From Nocardia sp. MH4 (GTDB lineage Bacteria > Actinomycetota > Actinomycetes > Mycobacteriales > Mycobacteriaceae), in contig NZ_LPNR01000130.1 of NCBI RefSeq assembly GCF_019266065.1, forward strand, positions 1-54,911: DNA of 54,911 nucleotides, in the 5' to 3' direction. A program made the translations under genes and the position numbers. Below the pieces are notes generated by a model. The model was not told the DNA's origin. It worked only from the letters and a program-made list of their open reading frames with translations, and ran no database searches. Below, one piece after another: positions 8,670-17,830 of this stretch. Each line of letters starts with the position of its first letter. Position 1 is the first letter of the stretch.

Positions 8670-9026
8670 TCAGGACCCCAGGTAGGACCGCAGACCGGGA
8701 TGCTGGGCCACCCAGTTGTCGGGGTTGCGCGGCGAGTAGACGACCAGCAGCTGGTCGCCGATCGACGGCCACTGCGCGGCGTCCCAGGCGAAGCGCCGAT
8801 ACACCACCACGCCGGGCACCGACGGGCCGATGAGGGTGCCGGTGATGGTCACGTAGTGCTCGCCGGTCATCGCGGGCAGCGGGCTGACTCCGGTGATGTA
8901 GAGCGAGCCCTGTTCCTGGTTCGCGCCCCCGCCGCGGCCGATCCGGTGGGCGGCCACGGCGCCGATCGTCACGACCAGCATCGTCACCATGGCCGCGGCC
9001 ATCACCACTTCGAGCATGCCGCCCAT
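8670..9026 (-). CDS. Small single-pass membrane protein of unknown function
   Basis: 118-residue protein with one N-terminal transmembrane helix (about residues 5-30), then a glycine-rich linker and a predicted beta-rich soluble domain. It contains GEHYVTITGTLIG and a VVVYRRFAWDAAQWPSIGD stretch, which suggest a small barrel rather than an enzyme. It lies 19 nt downstream of the ATPase gene on the same strand and may be co-transcribed with it. Not recognised as a named family with confidence. Confidence 0.7.
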   Translation of the reverse strand: MGGMLEVVMAAAMVTMLVVTIGAVAAHRIGRGGGANQEQGSLYITGVSPLPAMTGEHYVTITGTLIGPSVPGVVVYRRFAWDAAQWPSIGDQLLVVYSPRNPDNWVAQHPGLRSYLGS

Positions 9027-9045
9027 GGTAGGCCCCGCGGGAATG

Positions 9046-10248
9046 TCACAGCGGCGTGAGCTCGCTGACGCCCTGTTCCCGGCGCAGCTGCCAGACCGCG
9101 GCCCTGGTGCGCTGCGAGCGGCCGTTGCCCCGGTCGATCAGCGCGCGCTGGGCGGTGGTGTAGATCAGTTGCGCGCCACGCGCGTTGGTCTCCGGGTTCT
9201 GGAACAGCTGCACGAGCCGGTCGGTCTCCTCCACCGGCAGGCCCGCGCCGAGATCGTCGACCGCGAGCACCTGGCCGGTGTCGAGCGCCTCGAGCATGGC
9301 GGGCAGCACCCGCAGCAGCGATCGAGTGGCAGTGGATTCGTCGGCGAGCTCGAACGGCACGTCGATGCCCTCGTGCACCAGGCTCAACCCGGCCCCGCGC
9401 CGGTCCACCATCCGCCGGTACAGCGCGTCGCGGGCAGCGCGCAGGGTGCTCAGTTCCCGTTCCAGCAGGATCGGCTCGGCGCCGCCGTGGTCGAGTCGGG
9501 CTGCCAGCGCGCCGATCTCGGCGTCGAGGTCGCGCAGATAGTCCGCGTACATCGGATCGTGTTCGGCGACGAGCAGATCCTCGATGCCCAGATCCGCTGT
9601 CCGCAACAGCATCAGCAGCCGCGCCGCGTTGTCGGGCGAGCGCGAGATGTGGCTGCCCAGATCGTGCGCGAGCTCCTCGACGCCCGCCTCGCCCTGCTGC
9701 ACCCGCAGGTTCGCCGCGAACCAGCGATAGGCAGGCACCAGCGCCTCGGCGTACATCTGCCCCGCCAGGCTCAGCAGCAACGCGTTCGGCCGCACCAGCG
9801 GCACCAGCGCCGCCACGCCGTAGCGGGCCGCCTCGAACATCGGGCCGATCTTGACCTGGTCACCGTTGCGCTCGAACACGATCCGCTTGCGCGAGCGCGG
9901 ATGCGTGTACAGCCACTCCGCGATCACATCGGCGTTGTCGAGCCGGAACCCGTAGGTATAGGGCACCCCCTCGGCCACGAACCCCGCCACGAATTCGGTG
10001 GGCCGGTCCGCGAATCCGAGATGCGGCCTGCGCACCGGCCCCGCGTAGGGGTCCCACCCGCTCACCGAATGCAACACCGCGTCCCGCATCTGTGCGAGCG
10101 CGTCGACCAGGCTCGTCTTCCCCGACGCCGCCACTCCGTACACCGCGGTCACCGGCACCGCGACCGGACTGCCGCCGCCTTTGCTCGACCGCAACTGCTG
10201 CGCCTCGGCCAGCGATCGGTGATTGGTCACCTGAAAACTACGCAGCAA
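9046..10248 (-). CDS. AAA/ABC-class ATP-binding protein (AAA_15/21-like)
   Basis: 400-residue ATPase whose opening MLRSFQVTNHRSL is typical of RecF/SMC-like AAA_15/AAA_21 proteins. Walker A is GVAASGKTS (about residues 39-47) and Walker B lies in VLAVDDLGAGLP, followed by the switch region LIYTTAQ. The middle has a helical insert with HPRSRKRIVFERNGD. Such proteins include OLD-like nucleases and defence ATPases, but no Toprim or nuclease domain is seen and its setting is conserved chromosome, so function is unknown. Confidence 0.85.
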   Translation of the reverse strand: MLRSFQVTNHRSLAEAQQLRSSKGGGSPVAVPVTAVYGVAASGKTSLVDALAQMRDAVLHSVSGWDPYAGPVRRPHLGFADRPTEFVAGFVAEGVPYTYGFRLDNADVIAEWLYTHPRSRKRIVFERNGDQVKIGPMFEAARYGVAALVPLVRPNALLLSLAGQMYAEALVPAYRWFAANLRVQQGEAGVEELAHDLGSHISRSPDNAARLLMLLRTADLGIEDLLVAEHDPMYADYLRDLDAEIGALAARLDHGGAEPILLERELSTLRAARDALYRRMVDRRGAGLSLVHEGIDVPFELADESTATRSLLRVLPAMLEALDTGQVLAVDDLGAGLPVEETDRLVQLFQNPETNARGAQLIYTTAQRALIDRGNGRSQRTRAAVWQLRREQGVSELTPL

Positions 10249-10447
10249 GGGTCGTCCGCCTCTCCGAGATCCTTCGCAAGACTAGGCGACGGCGGACCCG
10301 TGCACGCGGTAGGCGTCGACGACGGCGGGTGTCGGGTCCGTGGCGGATCGGCCGTGGCCGGGCGTGTCCGGCCTGGACGCATTAGCATGCTGGGCACCGC
10401 GACCGCCCGGTCCGCGGGGCTGAGTCGGACGAGGATGGGTGCGCGGG

Positions 10448-10798
10448 ATGGCTGTTCGGATGATGGTTCGCGGAGTTGTCGTCGCCGCGGTGACCGCGGG
10501 CGCCGTGGTGCCGGTGGTGCTGAGCGCGCCGAGCGCGGTGGCCGATCCGTGCCCGAACGGGACCGCGCGCGTGTTCCTCGGGAACGAGACGAATTCCTGT
10601 CAGGGCGCCGGGTCGGTGTCCTACACCGACGGCCCGGTGTCGAAGGTGTGCTCGATGTCGGGGACGCACGTGGCCGTCGACATCCAGACCAACATCAAGA
10701 AGCGGCCGACGCGCCATGTCGAGATCAGCAACGGGCAGTGCTCGAGCTTCGACATGAAGACCCAGATCGGCAACACCGTCACCGTCACGCCGCACTGA
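10448..10798 (+). CDS. Small secreted protein
   Basis: About 116 residues with a Sec signal peptide: basic start, hydrophobic core VVVAAVTAGAVVPVVLSA, and a probable cleavage after AVA before DPCPNG. The mature part is about 80 residues with four cysteines (DPCPNG, NSCQG, KVCSM, GQCSS), likely two disulfides, and a beta-rich composition. Start is ATG 10448; GTG 10439 is in frame. No family recognised. Confidence 0.78.
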   Translation: MAVRMMVRGVVVAAVTAGAVVPVVLSAPSAVADPCPNGTARVFLGNETNSCQGAGSVSYTDGPVSKVCSMSGTHVAVDIQTNIKKRPTRHVEISNGQCSSFDMKTQIGNTVTVTPH

Positions 10799-10816
10799 GC
10801 GCGGACACCGCGGTGA

Positions 10817-10835
10817 TCCGCCGTACCGCGGCGGA
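10817..10835. terminator. Short GC hairpin between convergent genes
   Basis: TCCGCCG (10817-10823) pairs with CGGCGGA (10829-10835) around a 5-nt loop, between the convergent secreted-protein gene and ligA. There is no T tract, so the role is tentative. Confidence 0.4.
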
Positions 10836-10849
10836 CCCCGAGCCGGCGG

Positions 10850-12967
10850 CTACTCGTCCTCGGTGAGCTCCGGCGCGGGGGTGACCGCGGCGGGTCCGAA
10901 CTCGAGCAGGAGCCGGAAGCCGTCCTCGTCGAGGATGGGGACGCCGAGTTCCTCGGCCTTGGCCGCCTTCGAGCCGGGCGCCTCGCCGATCACCACGAAC
11001 GCGGTCTTCTTCGAGACCGAGCCCGCCGCCTTACCGCCGCGCAGCAGGATCGCCTCCTTGGCGCCGTCGCGGGTGAAGGTTTGCAGTGAGCCGGTGACGA
11101 CGATGGACAGGCCGTCGAGAGTGCGCTCGATGGAATCGTCGCGTTCGTCTTCCATCCGTACGCCGGCCGCACGCCACTTGTCGACGATGGCGCGGTGCCA
11201 GTCGACGGTGAACCATTCGACGACGGCGGCCGCGATGGTCGGGCCGACACCGTCGGTGGCCGCGAGTTCCTCCCCGGTCGCCGCTTCGATGCGGTCCAGG
11301 CTCCCGAATTCGGCGGCCAGCGCGCGGGCCGCGGTCGGGCCGACGTGCCGGATCGACAGTGCGACCAGTACTCGCCACAGCGGCGTGTCCTTGGCCCCGT
11401 TCAGATTCTCCAGCAGGCGCGCGCCGTTGGCGGACAGCGTCCCGTCCTGTTTGGTGAACAGCGGAACCCCGAGCAGGGCCTGCTCGTCGAGGGTGAACAC
11501 ATCGCCCTCGTCGGTGATGGCACCCGAGGTGAGCAGCGCGTTGGCGGCCTCGTAGCCGAGGGCTTCGATGTCGAAGGCGCCGCGGCCGGCCAGGTGGAAG
11601 ACGCGTTCGCGCAGCTGTGCCGGGCAGTGCCGCTGATTGGGGCAGCGGATGTCGGCGTCGCCCTCCTTGGCCGGAGCGAGTTCGGTGCCGCAGGCCGGGC
11701 AGTGGGTCGGCATCACGAACTCGCGTTCGTCGCCGGTGCGGGCGTCGACGACCGGGCCGAGGACCTCGGGGATCACATCGCCGGCCTTGCGGATGGTGAC
11801 GGTGTCGCCGATCAGCACGCCCTTGCGCTTCACCTCGGAGGCGTTGTGCAGGGTGGCCATGGCGACGGTCGAGCCGGCGATGGAGACCGGGGCCATCACC
11901 GCGAACGGGGTGACCCGGCCGGTGCGCCCGACGTTGACCTCGATGTCGAGCAGCGTGGTCGTGGCCTCTTCGGGCGGGTACTTGTAGGCGATGGCCCAGC
12001 GCGGGGCGCGGGAGGTGGAGCCGAGGCGGCGCTGCAACGCCGTCTCGTCGATCTTGATCACCTGGCCGTCGATCTCGTGTTCGATGTCGTGGCGGTGCTC
12101 GCCCCAGTAGGCGACCCGCTCGATGACCGCGTCGATGCCCTCGACCAGGCGGGTGTGCTCGGAGACCGGCAGACCCCAGGCCGCCAGCGCCCGATAGGCC
12201 TCGTGCTGGGACGCGGGCCGGTAGCCCTCGATGCGGCCGAAGCCGTGACAGATCATCCGCAGCCTGCGCTGCGCGGTGATCGCCGGGTTCTTCTGGCGCA
12301 GTGAGCCGGCGGCGGTGTTGCGCGGGTTCGCGTACGGCGGTTTGCCTTCGGCGACGATCTGGGCGTTGAGGGTCTCGAAATCCGCGAGCCGGAAATAGAC
12401 CTCGCCGCGCACCTCCAGCAGCTCCGGGATCGGGAAGTCCGCGCTGGGGGTGAGTTCGGCGGGGATGTCCTCGATGGTGCGCGCGTTGAGCGTGACGTCC
12501 TCGCCGGTGCGGCCGTCGCCGCGGGTCGCGCCGCGCACCAGTCTGCCGTTCTCGTACACCAGGTTCAGCGCGACGCCGTCGATCTTGACCTCGCACAGGT
12601 AGTGCAGGCCGGGCCCGGTCTCGGCTTCCACCCGGCTCGCCCAGGCGCGCAGCTCGTCGTAGTCGAAGACGTTGTCGAGCGAGAGCATCCGTTCGAGATG
12701 GTCGACCGCGGTGAACTCGGTGGCGAAACCGCCGCCCACGAGCTGGGTCGGCGAATCGGGGGTGCGCAGATCGGGATGCGCGTCCTCGAGTTCCTGCAAC
12801 TGCCGCAGCAGGGTGTCGAACTCACCGTCGGAGATGATCGGCGCGTCACGCACGTAGTAGCGGAACTGGTGCTCACGCACTTCGTCCGCCAGCCGCTGCC
12901 ACTGCACCCGCTGCTCGGGGGTCGCGCCCACCGGCTCGGCGCCCACGGAAACCACGCTGTCACTCAC
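10850..12967 (-). CDS. ligA: NAD-dependent DNA ligase
   Basis: Seals nicks in replication and repair using NAD+. The adenylation domain has the nucleophile in CEVKIDG (Lys about 128). The OB-fold follows, then a four-Cys zinc site (CPACG then CPNQRHCPAQ), the helix-hairpin-helix repeats and a C-terminal BRCT domain (about residues 615-690, in LSIVVTGSL). GTG at 12967 gives 705 residues, close to the usual length for the family. An ATG 51 nt upstream (13018) is in frame but adds an unconserved leader. It follows the MetE-like gene as in M. tuberculosis. Confidence 0.97.
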   Translation of the reverse strand: MSDSVVSVGAEPVGATPEQRVQWQRLADEVREHQFRYYVRDAPIISDGEFDTLLRQLQELEDAHPDLRTPDSPTQLVGGGFATEFTAVDHLERMLSLDNVFDYDELRAWASRVEAETGPGLHYLCEVKIDGVALNLVYENGRLVRGATRGDGRTGEDVTLNARTIEDIPAELTPSADFPIPELLEVRGEVYFRLADFETLNAQIVAEGKPPYANPRNTAAGSLRQKNPAITAQRRLRMICHGFGRIEGYRPASQHEAYRALAAWGLPVSEHTRLVEGIDAVIERVAYWGEHRHDIEHEIDGQVIKIDETALQRRLGSTSRAPRWAIAYKYPPEEATTTLLDIEVNVGRTGRVTPFAVMAPVSIAGSTVAMATLHNASEVKRKGVLIGDTVTIRKAGDVIPEVLGPVVDARTGDEREFVMPTHCPACGTELAPAKEGDADIRCPNQRHCPAQLRERVFHLAGRGAFDIEALGYEAANALLTSGAITDEGDVFTLDEQALLGVPLFTKQDGTLSANGARLLENLNGAKDTPLWRVLVALSIRHVGPTAARALAAEFGSLDRIEAATGEELAATDGVGPTIAAAVVEWFTVDWHRAIVDKWRAAGVRMEDERDDSIERTLDGLSIVVTGSLQTFTRDGAKEAILLRGGKAAGSVSKKTAFVVIGEAPGSKAAKAEELGVPILDEDGFRLLLEFGPAAVTPAPELTEDE

Positions 12968-13087
12968 CCGTCGAAGAGTAGTCGAGCCCACCGACACTTC
13001 CGGCCATCGTTCCCGCACGTCGCGGGCTCATTCCGGGGCGCTCACCGGCAGACGGACACGCGATCCCCGCGCGTGCCGGCCCGCGAC

Positions 13088-14164
13088 TCAGTCGAGCGAG
13101 ATCGACTCCGGTTCCTCGGCGAAGGCGCGGGCGACCTCACCGGTGAGGGTGAGGGCCGTGCGAGCCCAGGGCAGCGGTGCGCCGGCCAGGCCGCACGCGG
13201 GGGTGACCAGGATCTGCTCGGCCAGCACCCGCCGCGCGAAACCGAGCCGGTCGATCAAGCGGACGCCGGGTTCGGCGATAGTGCGCCAGGTGGGTGGCGC
13301 CGCCGGGGCCGTGGTCGGGGTCAGGCCCAGGGCGATCTTCTTGCCGGAGTCGAGGATCTCGCCGAGGGCGTCGAGATCGGTCGTGGTGATCGTGGCCGCG
13401 TCGAAGGAGATCGCGGCGGCGGCGGTGCGGCCCAGCGTGGTGAGAGCGGGCCGGGCGGCGCAGGTGTGCACCAGCACCGCCGCGGACTGCGCGGCGATCA
13501 CCGTATCGAGGATGTGCAGCGCCTCGGGTTCGGGCAGGGCGCGGATGGTGTTGAGGATGCTGGGGCCCCGCAGGGAGCCGTCGAGCACCGTGGTGAGCCG
13601 GGGCTCGTCGAGCTGGACGACCACCTGGGCCCCGAGCCGGCGGGCGACCTCGGCGGCGTGCCGGGCCAGCCCTTCGGCAAGCGACTCCGAAAGATCACGC
13701 ACCGCACCGGAATCGGTGAGGATGCGGTGCCCGCCGGGCAGCTCGACCTCGGCGGCGAGGGTGAGCGGGCCCGCCGACTGGATCTTCACCACGCGGCCCG
13801 CGCCGACCAGACCCGCTGTCTCCCAGGCCTCTTCGATGGCGTCGAGATCTTCGTGCAGCAGATCCCTGGCGCGGCGCGACACCGCGCCTGGACGGGCGGC
13901 CAGGCGATAGCCGCGGGTGGTGGAATCGAAGCGCAGGTCGACGAGCAGTGCCGAGACCCGGCCGATCATGTCGGCGCCGACCCCGCGATCGGGCAGCTCG
14001 ACCAGGTGCGGGAGATCGGGGAGTTCGCCGATGATCGTCGCGGCCGCTTCGCGCGGATCGGTGCCGGGCCACGAGCCGATGGCTGTGGCGGTGCCGCCGG
14101 ACAGCGGGACGACCGGCTCCGGTGCGGCGGTCTCCTGCGAGTTCTCGCTGCGCCACAATGTCAC
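13088..14164 (-). CDS. MetE-like (cobalamin-independent methionine synthase) family protein
   Basis: 358-residue protein related to the C-terminal catalytic barrel of MetE/UROD-like proteins, counterpart of M. tuberculosis Rv3015c. It opens with GTATAIGSWPGTDP, and carries VVVQLDEPRL and VLVHTCAA, where zinc or substrate ligands sit in MetE. TPACGLAGAPL near the C-terminus matches the MetE zinc-Cys region. It is half the length of full MetE, so methionine synthesis is doubtful; it may be a methyltransferase of unknown substrate. GTG 14164 has a GAAAGGTG Shine-Dalgarno. Confidence 0.8.
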   Translation of the reverse strand: MTLWRSENSQETAAPEPVVPLSGGTATAIGSWPGTDPREAAATIIGELPDLPHLVELPDRGVGADMIGRVSALLVDLRFDSTTRGYRLAARPGAVSRRARDLLHEDLDAIEEAWETAGLVGAGRVVKIQSAGPLTLAAEVELPGGHRILTDSGAVRDLSESLAEGLARHAAEVARRLGAQVVVQLDEPRLTTVLDGSLRGPSILNTIRALPEPEALHILDTVIAAQSAAVLVHTCAARPALTTLGRTAAAAISFDAATITTTDLDALGEILDSGKKIALGLTPTTAPAAPPTWRTIAEPGVRLIDRLGFARRVLAEQILVTPACGLAGAPLPWARTALTLTGEVARAFAEEPESISLD

Positions 14165-14365
14165 GCGCTCAACACCTTTCGATTCATCGAACGCCGTCGC
14201 CACCGAGCCGGTGCGAACATCACGCGCCACGGACCGCACCGCACCGATTCGTGCGACGCACGGACCGCCGGTCACCATCCTGCCCCGCGCCACCGCGACG
14301 ACCGCTGTCGGCCCCGAGGACCCCTACTCACCGAGACGACCGCGTCCCGGCGCGGCACGCGGCGA

Positions 14366-15481
14366 TCAGACCGAAGCGTCGGCCGCGTCCGCCGCGACAC
14401 CCGCACGGTCGGTGCCGTTGATGGTGCCGCTGCCGACCACGGTGTCCCCGCCTTCGGCATCGGGTAGATACAGCACGATCGCCTGGCCCTTGGCGACACC
14501 GGTGAGCGGTTCACGCAGGCGGGCGACGAAACCGTCGCCCTCGGGGGTGACGACGGCGGGCGCGGTGCCACCGTGCGCACGCACCTGCACGACGCACTCG
14601 ACCGGCGCGTCCGGCCGCACGCCGGAAGTCCAGACGGCGCGATCGGCGGTGACGACGTCCACCTGGAGGTCCGCCACCGACCCCACCCTGACCGTGCCGG
14701 AATCGGGATCGATGCCGGTGACATAGCGGGGCTTGCCGTCGGCGGCGGTGTGGGTCAGGCCCAGGCCCTTGCGCTGGCCGACGGTGAAGCCGTGCACGCC
14801 TTCGTGCTCGCCCAGGACGGTGCCGTCGGAGTCGACGAGCGCGCCCGGCCGGATGCCGATCTTGGCGCCGAGGAAGGCGCGGGTGTCGCCGGAGGGGATG
14901 AAACAGATGTCGTGGCTGTCGGGCTTGTCGGCCACGGCCAGGCCGCGCTCGGCGGCTTCCTCGCGGATCCGCGGCTTCGGGGTGTCCCCGACCGGGAACA
15001 TCGCGCGCGACAGCTGTTCGGCGGTGAGGACCGCGAGCACGTAGGACTGGTCCTTGTCGGCGTCGACCGCGCGGCGCAGCACGCCGTCGTCGAGCCGGGC
15101 GTAGTGCCCGGTGACCACCGCGTCGAAGCCCAGCGCCTGCGCGCGGTCGGCCAGGGCGGAGAACTTGATCTTCTCGTTGCAGCGCAGGCACGGGTTGGGG
15201 GTCTCGCCCGCGGCGTAGGCGGCGACGAAGTCGTCGATTACGTCCTCTTTGAAGCGGTCGGCGAAGTCCCAGACGTAGAACGGGATGCCGAGCACGTCGG
15301 CGGCGCGACGCGCGTCACCGGCGTCCTCCTTGGAGCAGCAACCGCGTGATCCGGTGCGCAGCGTGCCCGGCGTCGCGGACAACGCCAGGTGCACCCCGAC
15401 CACCTCGTGGCCGGCGTCGACGGCCCGCGCCGCGGCCACCGCCGAATCGACGCCACCACTCATCGCGGCGAGTACTCGCAT
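14366..15481 (-). CDS. mnmA: tRNA-specific 2-thiouridylase
   Basis: Installs the 2-thio group on wobble uridine 34 of tRNAs for Lys, Glu and Gln, using ATP and persulfide sulfur. The PP-loop SGGVDS is at residues 8-13. Catalytic cysteines are Cys101 (NPCLRCNEKIKF) and Cys193 (DICFIP), which form the working disulfide. Length (371 aa) is normal. The ATG overlaps the stop of the cysteine desulfurase gene by 1 nt (TGATG), so sulfur donor and user are translationally coupled. M. tuberculosis has the same order (iscS, trmU). Confidence 0.97.
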   Translation of the reverse strand: MRVLAAMSGGVDSAVAAARAVDAGHEVVGVHLALSATPGTLRTGSRGCCSKEDAGDARRAADVLGIPFYVWDFADRFKEDVIDDFVAAYAAGETPNPCLRCNEKIKFSALADRAQALGFDAVVTGHYARLDDGVLRRAVDADKDQSYVLAVLTAEQLSRAMFPVGDTPKPRIREEAAERGLAVADKPDSHDICFIPSGDTRAFLGAKIGIRPGALVDSDGTVLGEHEGVHGFTVGQRKGLGLTHTAADGKPRYVTGIDPDSGTVRVGSVADLQVDVVTADRAVWTSGVRPDAPVECVVQVRAHGGTAPAVVTPEGDGFVARLREPLTGVAKGQAIVLYLPDAEGGDTVVGSGTINGTDRAGVAADAADASV

Positions 15482-16707
15482 CAGGCACCTCCTCTAGCGC
15501 CGGCCAGGCCCGCGGCTCTGGCCCGTTCGATGACCTGCGGCAGAACGGTCAACAATGTCTCGATATCGGCCCCGGTCGAGGTGTGACCGAGCGAGAACCG
15601 CAGCGAACTGCGGGCCTGCCAGGGCTCGACGCCCATCGCGATCAGCACATGACTGGGTGAGGCCACGCCCGCGTTGCAGGCCGACCCGGTGGAGCATTCG
15701 ACGCCGGCGGCGTCGAGCAGCATGAGCAGCGAGTCGCCCTCGCAGCCGGGGAAGGTGAAGTGGGCGTTGCCGGGCAGGCGGCGCTCGCCGGCCGGTCCGT
15801 TGAGGACCGCCTCGGGCGCCACGTCCCGCACGCCCGCGATCAGCTGTTCGCGCAGCGCGCGCAGGTGCTCGGCGCGGGCGGGCAGCTCACCCACCGCGTC
15901 GCGCAGCGCCGCGGCCAAGCCGACCGCCGCGGCCACGTCGGAGGTGCCCGAGCGCAGGTCGCGCTCGTGGCCACCGCCGTGGACCAGTGGCACACAGGGC
16001 ACCTGCCTGCCGAGCAGCAGCACGCCGATGCCGTGCGGGCCACCGACCTTGTGTCCGGCGACACTGAGCGCGGCCAGGCCGCTCGCGCCGAAATCGACGG
16101 GGATCTGGGCCACCGCCTGGATCGCGTCGCTGTGCATCGGGACGCCGAATTCCTCGGCGACAGCTGCCAATTCGGTGATCGGCTGGATCGTGCCGACCTC
16201 GTTGTTGGCCCACATGACGCTGACCAGCGCGACCTCGTCGGCGTACTCGGCGAGCACCTCGCGCAGCGCCTGCGGCGACACCACGCCCTCGGCGTCCACG
16301 GGCAGCCAGCTGACCCGCGCGCCCTCGTGCTTCTCCAGCCACTCGACCGCGTCGAGGACCGCGTGATGCTCGACGGAGCTGGTGACGATCCTGGTGCGCC
16401 GCGGATCGCCCGCCCTGCGCCCCCAGAAGATGCCCTTGAGGGCCAGATTGTCGCTCTCGGTCCCCCCGGAGGTGAAGATCACCTCGGACGGCCGGGCACC
16501 GAGCTCGGCCGCGATCGACTCGCGCGCCTCCTCCAGCGCCCGCCGCGCGGCCCGGCCCGATCCGTGCAGCGACGAGGCATTACCCACCGTCGTCAGCGCG
16601 GCCGTCATCGCCTCGACGGCGGCCGACAGCATCGGAGTGGTGGCCGCGTGGTCGAGGTAGACCGTCTTGGGCGCACCGTTGACCGGACCCGTGTAAGCCG
16701 ACTTCAT
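15481..16707 (-). CDS. Cysteine desulfurase (NifS/IscS family)
   Basis: PLP enzyme that takes sulfur from L-cysteine and passes it on as persulfide, here probably to MnmA and Fe-S assembly. It starts with the family hallmark TVYLDHAATTP. The PLP Schiff-base lysine is Lys220 (SVAGHKVGGPHG), His115 stacks on the cofactor (SVEHHAV), and the persulfide cysteine is Cys344 in STGSACNAG. The ATG at 16707 gives 408 residues; a TTG nine nt upstream is also open. It is the last recognised core-chromosome gene before the accessory island. Confidence 0.95.
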   Translation of the reverse strand: MKSAYTGPVNGAPKTVYLDHAATTPMLSAAVEAMTAALTTVGNASSLHGSGRAARRALEEARESIAAELGARPSEVIFTSGGTESDNLALKGIFWGRRAGDPRRTRIVTSSVEHHAVLDAVEWLEKHEGARVSWLPVDAEGVVSPQALREVLAEYADEVALVSVMWANNEVGTIQPITELAAVAEEFGVPMHSDAIQAVAQIPVDFGASGLAALSVAGHKVGGPHGIGVLLLGRQVPCVPLVHGGGHERDLRSGTSDVAAAVGLAAALRDAVGELPARAEHLRALREQLIAGVRDVAPEAVLNGPAGERRLPGNAHFTFPGCEGDSLLMLLDAAGVECSTGSACNAGVASPSHVLIAMGVEPWQARSSLRFSLGHTSTGADIETLLTVLPQVIERARAAGLAGARGGA

Positions 16708-16763
16708 GACCGACAAAGCCTATACCACCGCTGACCTGGTCATCTTCGGGGTCCACCCCTGCC

Positions 16764-16785
16764 TTCTACGATTTTTCTACGATTT
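16764..16785. repeat. Perfect tandem 11-bp repeat
   Basis: TTCTACGATTT occurs twice back to back (16764-16774 and 16775-16785), about 57 bp upstream of the cysteine desulfurase start. One helical turn apart, the copies could be a protein-binding site for that operon, or a trace of an insertion event. Confidence 0.7.
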
Positions 16786-16823
16786 ACCCAGGATTTTCAA
16801 CACGTGTATCACCTATCTGATTC

Positions 16824-16869
16824 CCGAGTCGGCGGGTGAGAAGCCCGTGAGACGGTCGAGCCGACTCGG
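16824..16869. other. Nested GC-rich hairpin, possible structured RNA or terminator
   Basis: Outer arms CCGAGTCGGC (16824-16833) and GCCGACTCGG (16860-16869) pair over 10 bp. Inside them CGGG and CCCG close a 7-nt loop. There is no T tract on either side. Confidence 0.5.
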
Positions 16870-17274
16870 CTGAGAAGGATGGCAACCGGCGTAGGACCCG
16901 CAGCTCCGGACCGAGGACCAAGAGCACGAGAGACAACAGAGCATCAAAAGATCGTCGACTTCAAGGACGACCGACCACCATATGCAAGTGGCCGACCTGA
17001 GCGGACCGGAGAAGACGTCATCCGCCAGCAGCGTGGCGCGGTCGCCCGGCCACCCGGAACCCGGAAAATGGCCGCTATCGCCGCCACCATCCGGCCAACA
17101 CCCGGGATCTGGCATCGTTAATCCCCCTGCCCGAACGGTACGCGGACGTTGCGTGTTCGAGATCGATGCAGTGTCCGTCATTTCACTGGAAAGGGTATGG
17201 AGCTGTCCCAGGATGTGCGCCGGTGGTCCGGAGTACCGTCATAGCCCGGGGGCACGGACGCGTCCTTTCCGGAG

Positions 17275-17304
17275 CGTTCGGAAACGACGACCGTTTCTCG
17301 AACG
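17275..17304. promoter_or_regulatory. Imperfect palindrome upstream of cassette 1
   Basis: Arms CGTTCGGAAACG (17275-17286) and CGTTTCTCGAACG (17292-17304) match over 12 of 13 positions. A candidate -10 TATAGAT (17324-17330) lies just downstream and the gene starts at 17366. Position fits an operator or activator site for the BELL-like/NLR cassette. Confidence 0.45.
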
Positions 17305-17365
17305 CGGGCAGGTGTGGACGACGTATAGATGCACCGTGCCGGGCGGGAGTGGCAGGATCGCGGGT

Positions 17366-17830
17366 ATGGATCCGATTACGGCAGTGGTGGTTTCGGCGAT
17401 CGCGGCGGGCGCGGTCGCGGGGGTGAGCGATACCGCGACGCAGGTGGTCAAGGATGCCTACGCTGGGTTGAAGAGTCTGCTCTCACGCAAGTACACCGAT
17501 GTTGATGTCTCAGCGGTGGAGAAGAAGCCGACCTCGCAACCGAAGAAGGACTCGCTGGCCGAAGACCTCGACGAAGCCGGCGCCGCGAGCGATACCGAGC
17601 TCGGGCAGGCCGCGGCCGCGGTACTGCAGGCCGTGCGCGAGCATGCCCCGCAGGTCGTGGTCGGTCTTGATATCGACAACTTGGTGGCCGATGCACTCAC
17701 GGTCACCGACATCGAGTCCGCCGGTGACGGGGTACGTGTCCGTAACACCACGATCGCCGGGGCCGCGGAGTTCTCCAAAGTGCGGGTGGGTTTCCCGGAG
17801 TCGCCGGACCCCACCACCGCGCGGGACTGA
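17366..17830 (+). CDS. BELL-like small protein, putative cell-death effector of cassette 1
   Basis: 154-residue protein with a hydrophobic helical N-terminus (about 5-30, VVVSAIAAGAVAGVSDTA), then helices with VVKDAYAGLKSLLSRKY, a charged middle and a beta-prone C-terminal tail from about residue 125 (GDGVRVRNTTIAG). This layout matches actinobacterial BELL-domain proteins, described as HeLo-like partners of NLRs with a C-terminal amyloid-signalling motif. The stop overlaps the next gene's probable start by 4 nt. In that model the protein attacks the membrane when nucleated by the NLR. Assignment rests on pattern and context, without a database search. Confidence 0.65.
   Translation: MDPITAVVVSAIAAGAVAGVSDTATQVVKDAYAGLKSLLSRKYTDVDVSAVEKKPTSQPKKDSLAEDLDEAGAASDTELGQAAAAVLQAVREHAPQVVVGLDIDNLVADALTVTDIESAGDGVRVRNTTIAGAAEFSKVRVGFPESPDPTTARD

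Larger units (their letters stand above)
16708..17365. other. 658-bp gene-free junction between chromosome and island
   Basis: No convincing gene. It holds a tandem 11-bp repeat (16764-16785), a nested hairpin (16824-16869), an imperfect palindrome (17275-17304) and a possible -10 element TATAGAT (17324-17330) for the next gene. No tRNA or clear attachment-site pair was found. Confidence 0.6.

Noticed and set aside
11195..12304. Rightward frame inside ligA
   Set aside because: Shadow frame of ligA with no homology.
16824..16869. tRNA or riboswitch
   Set aside because: Only a simple nested stem; no cloverleaf or known riboswitch core.
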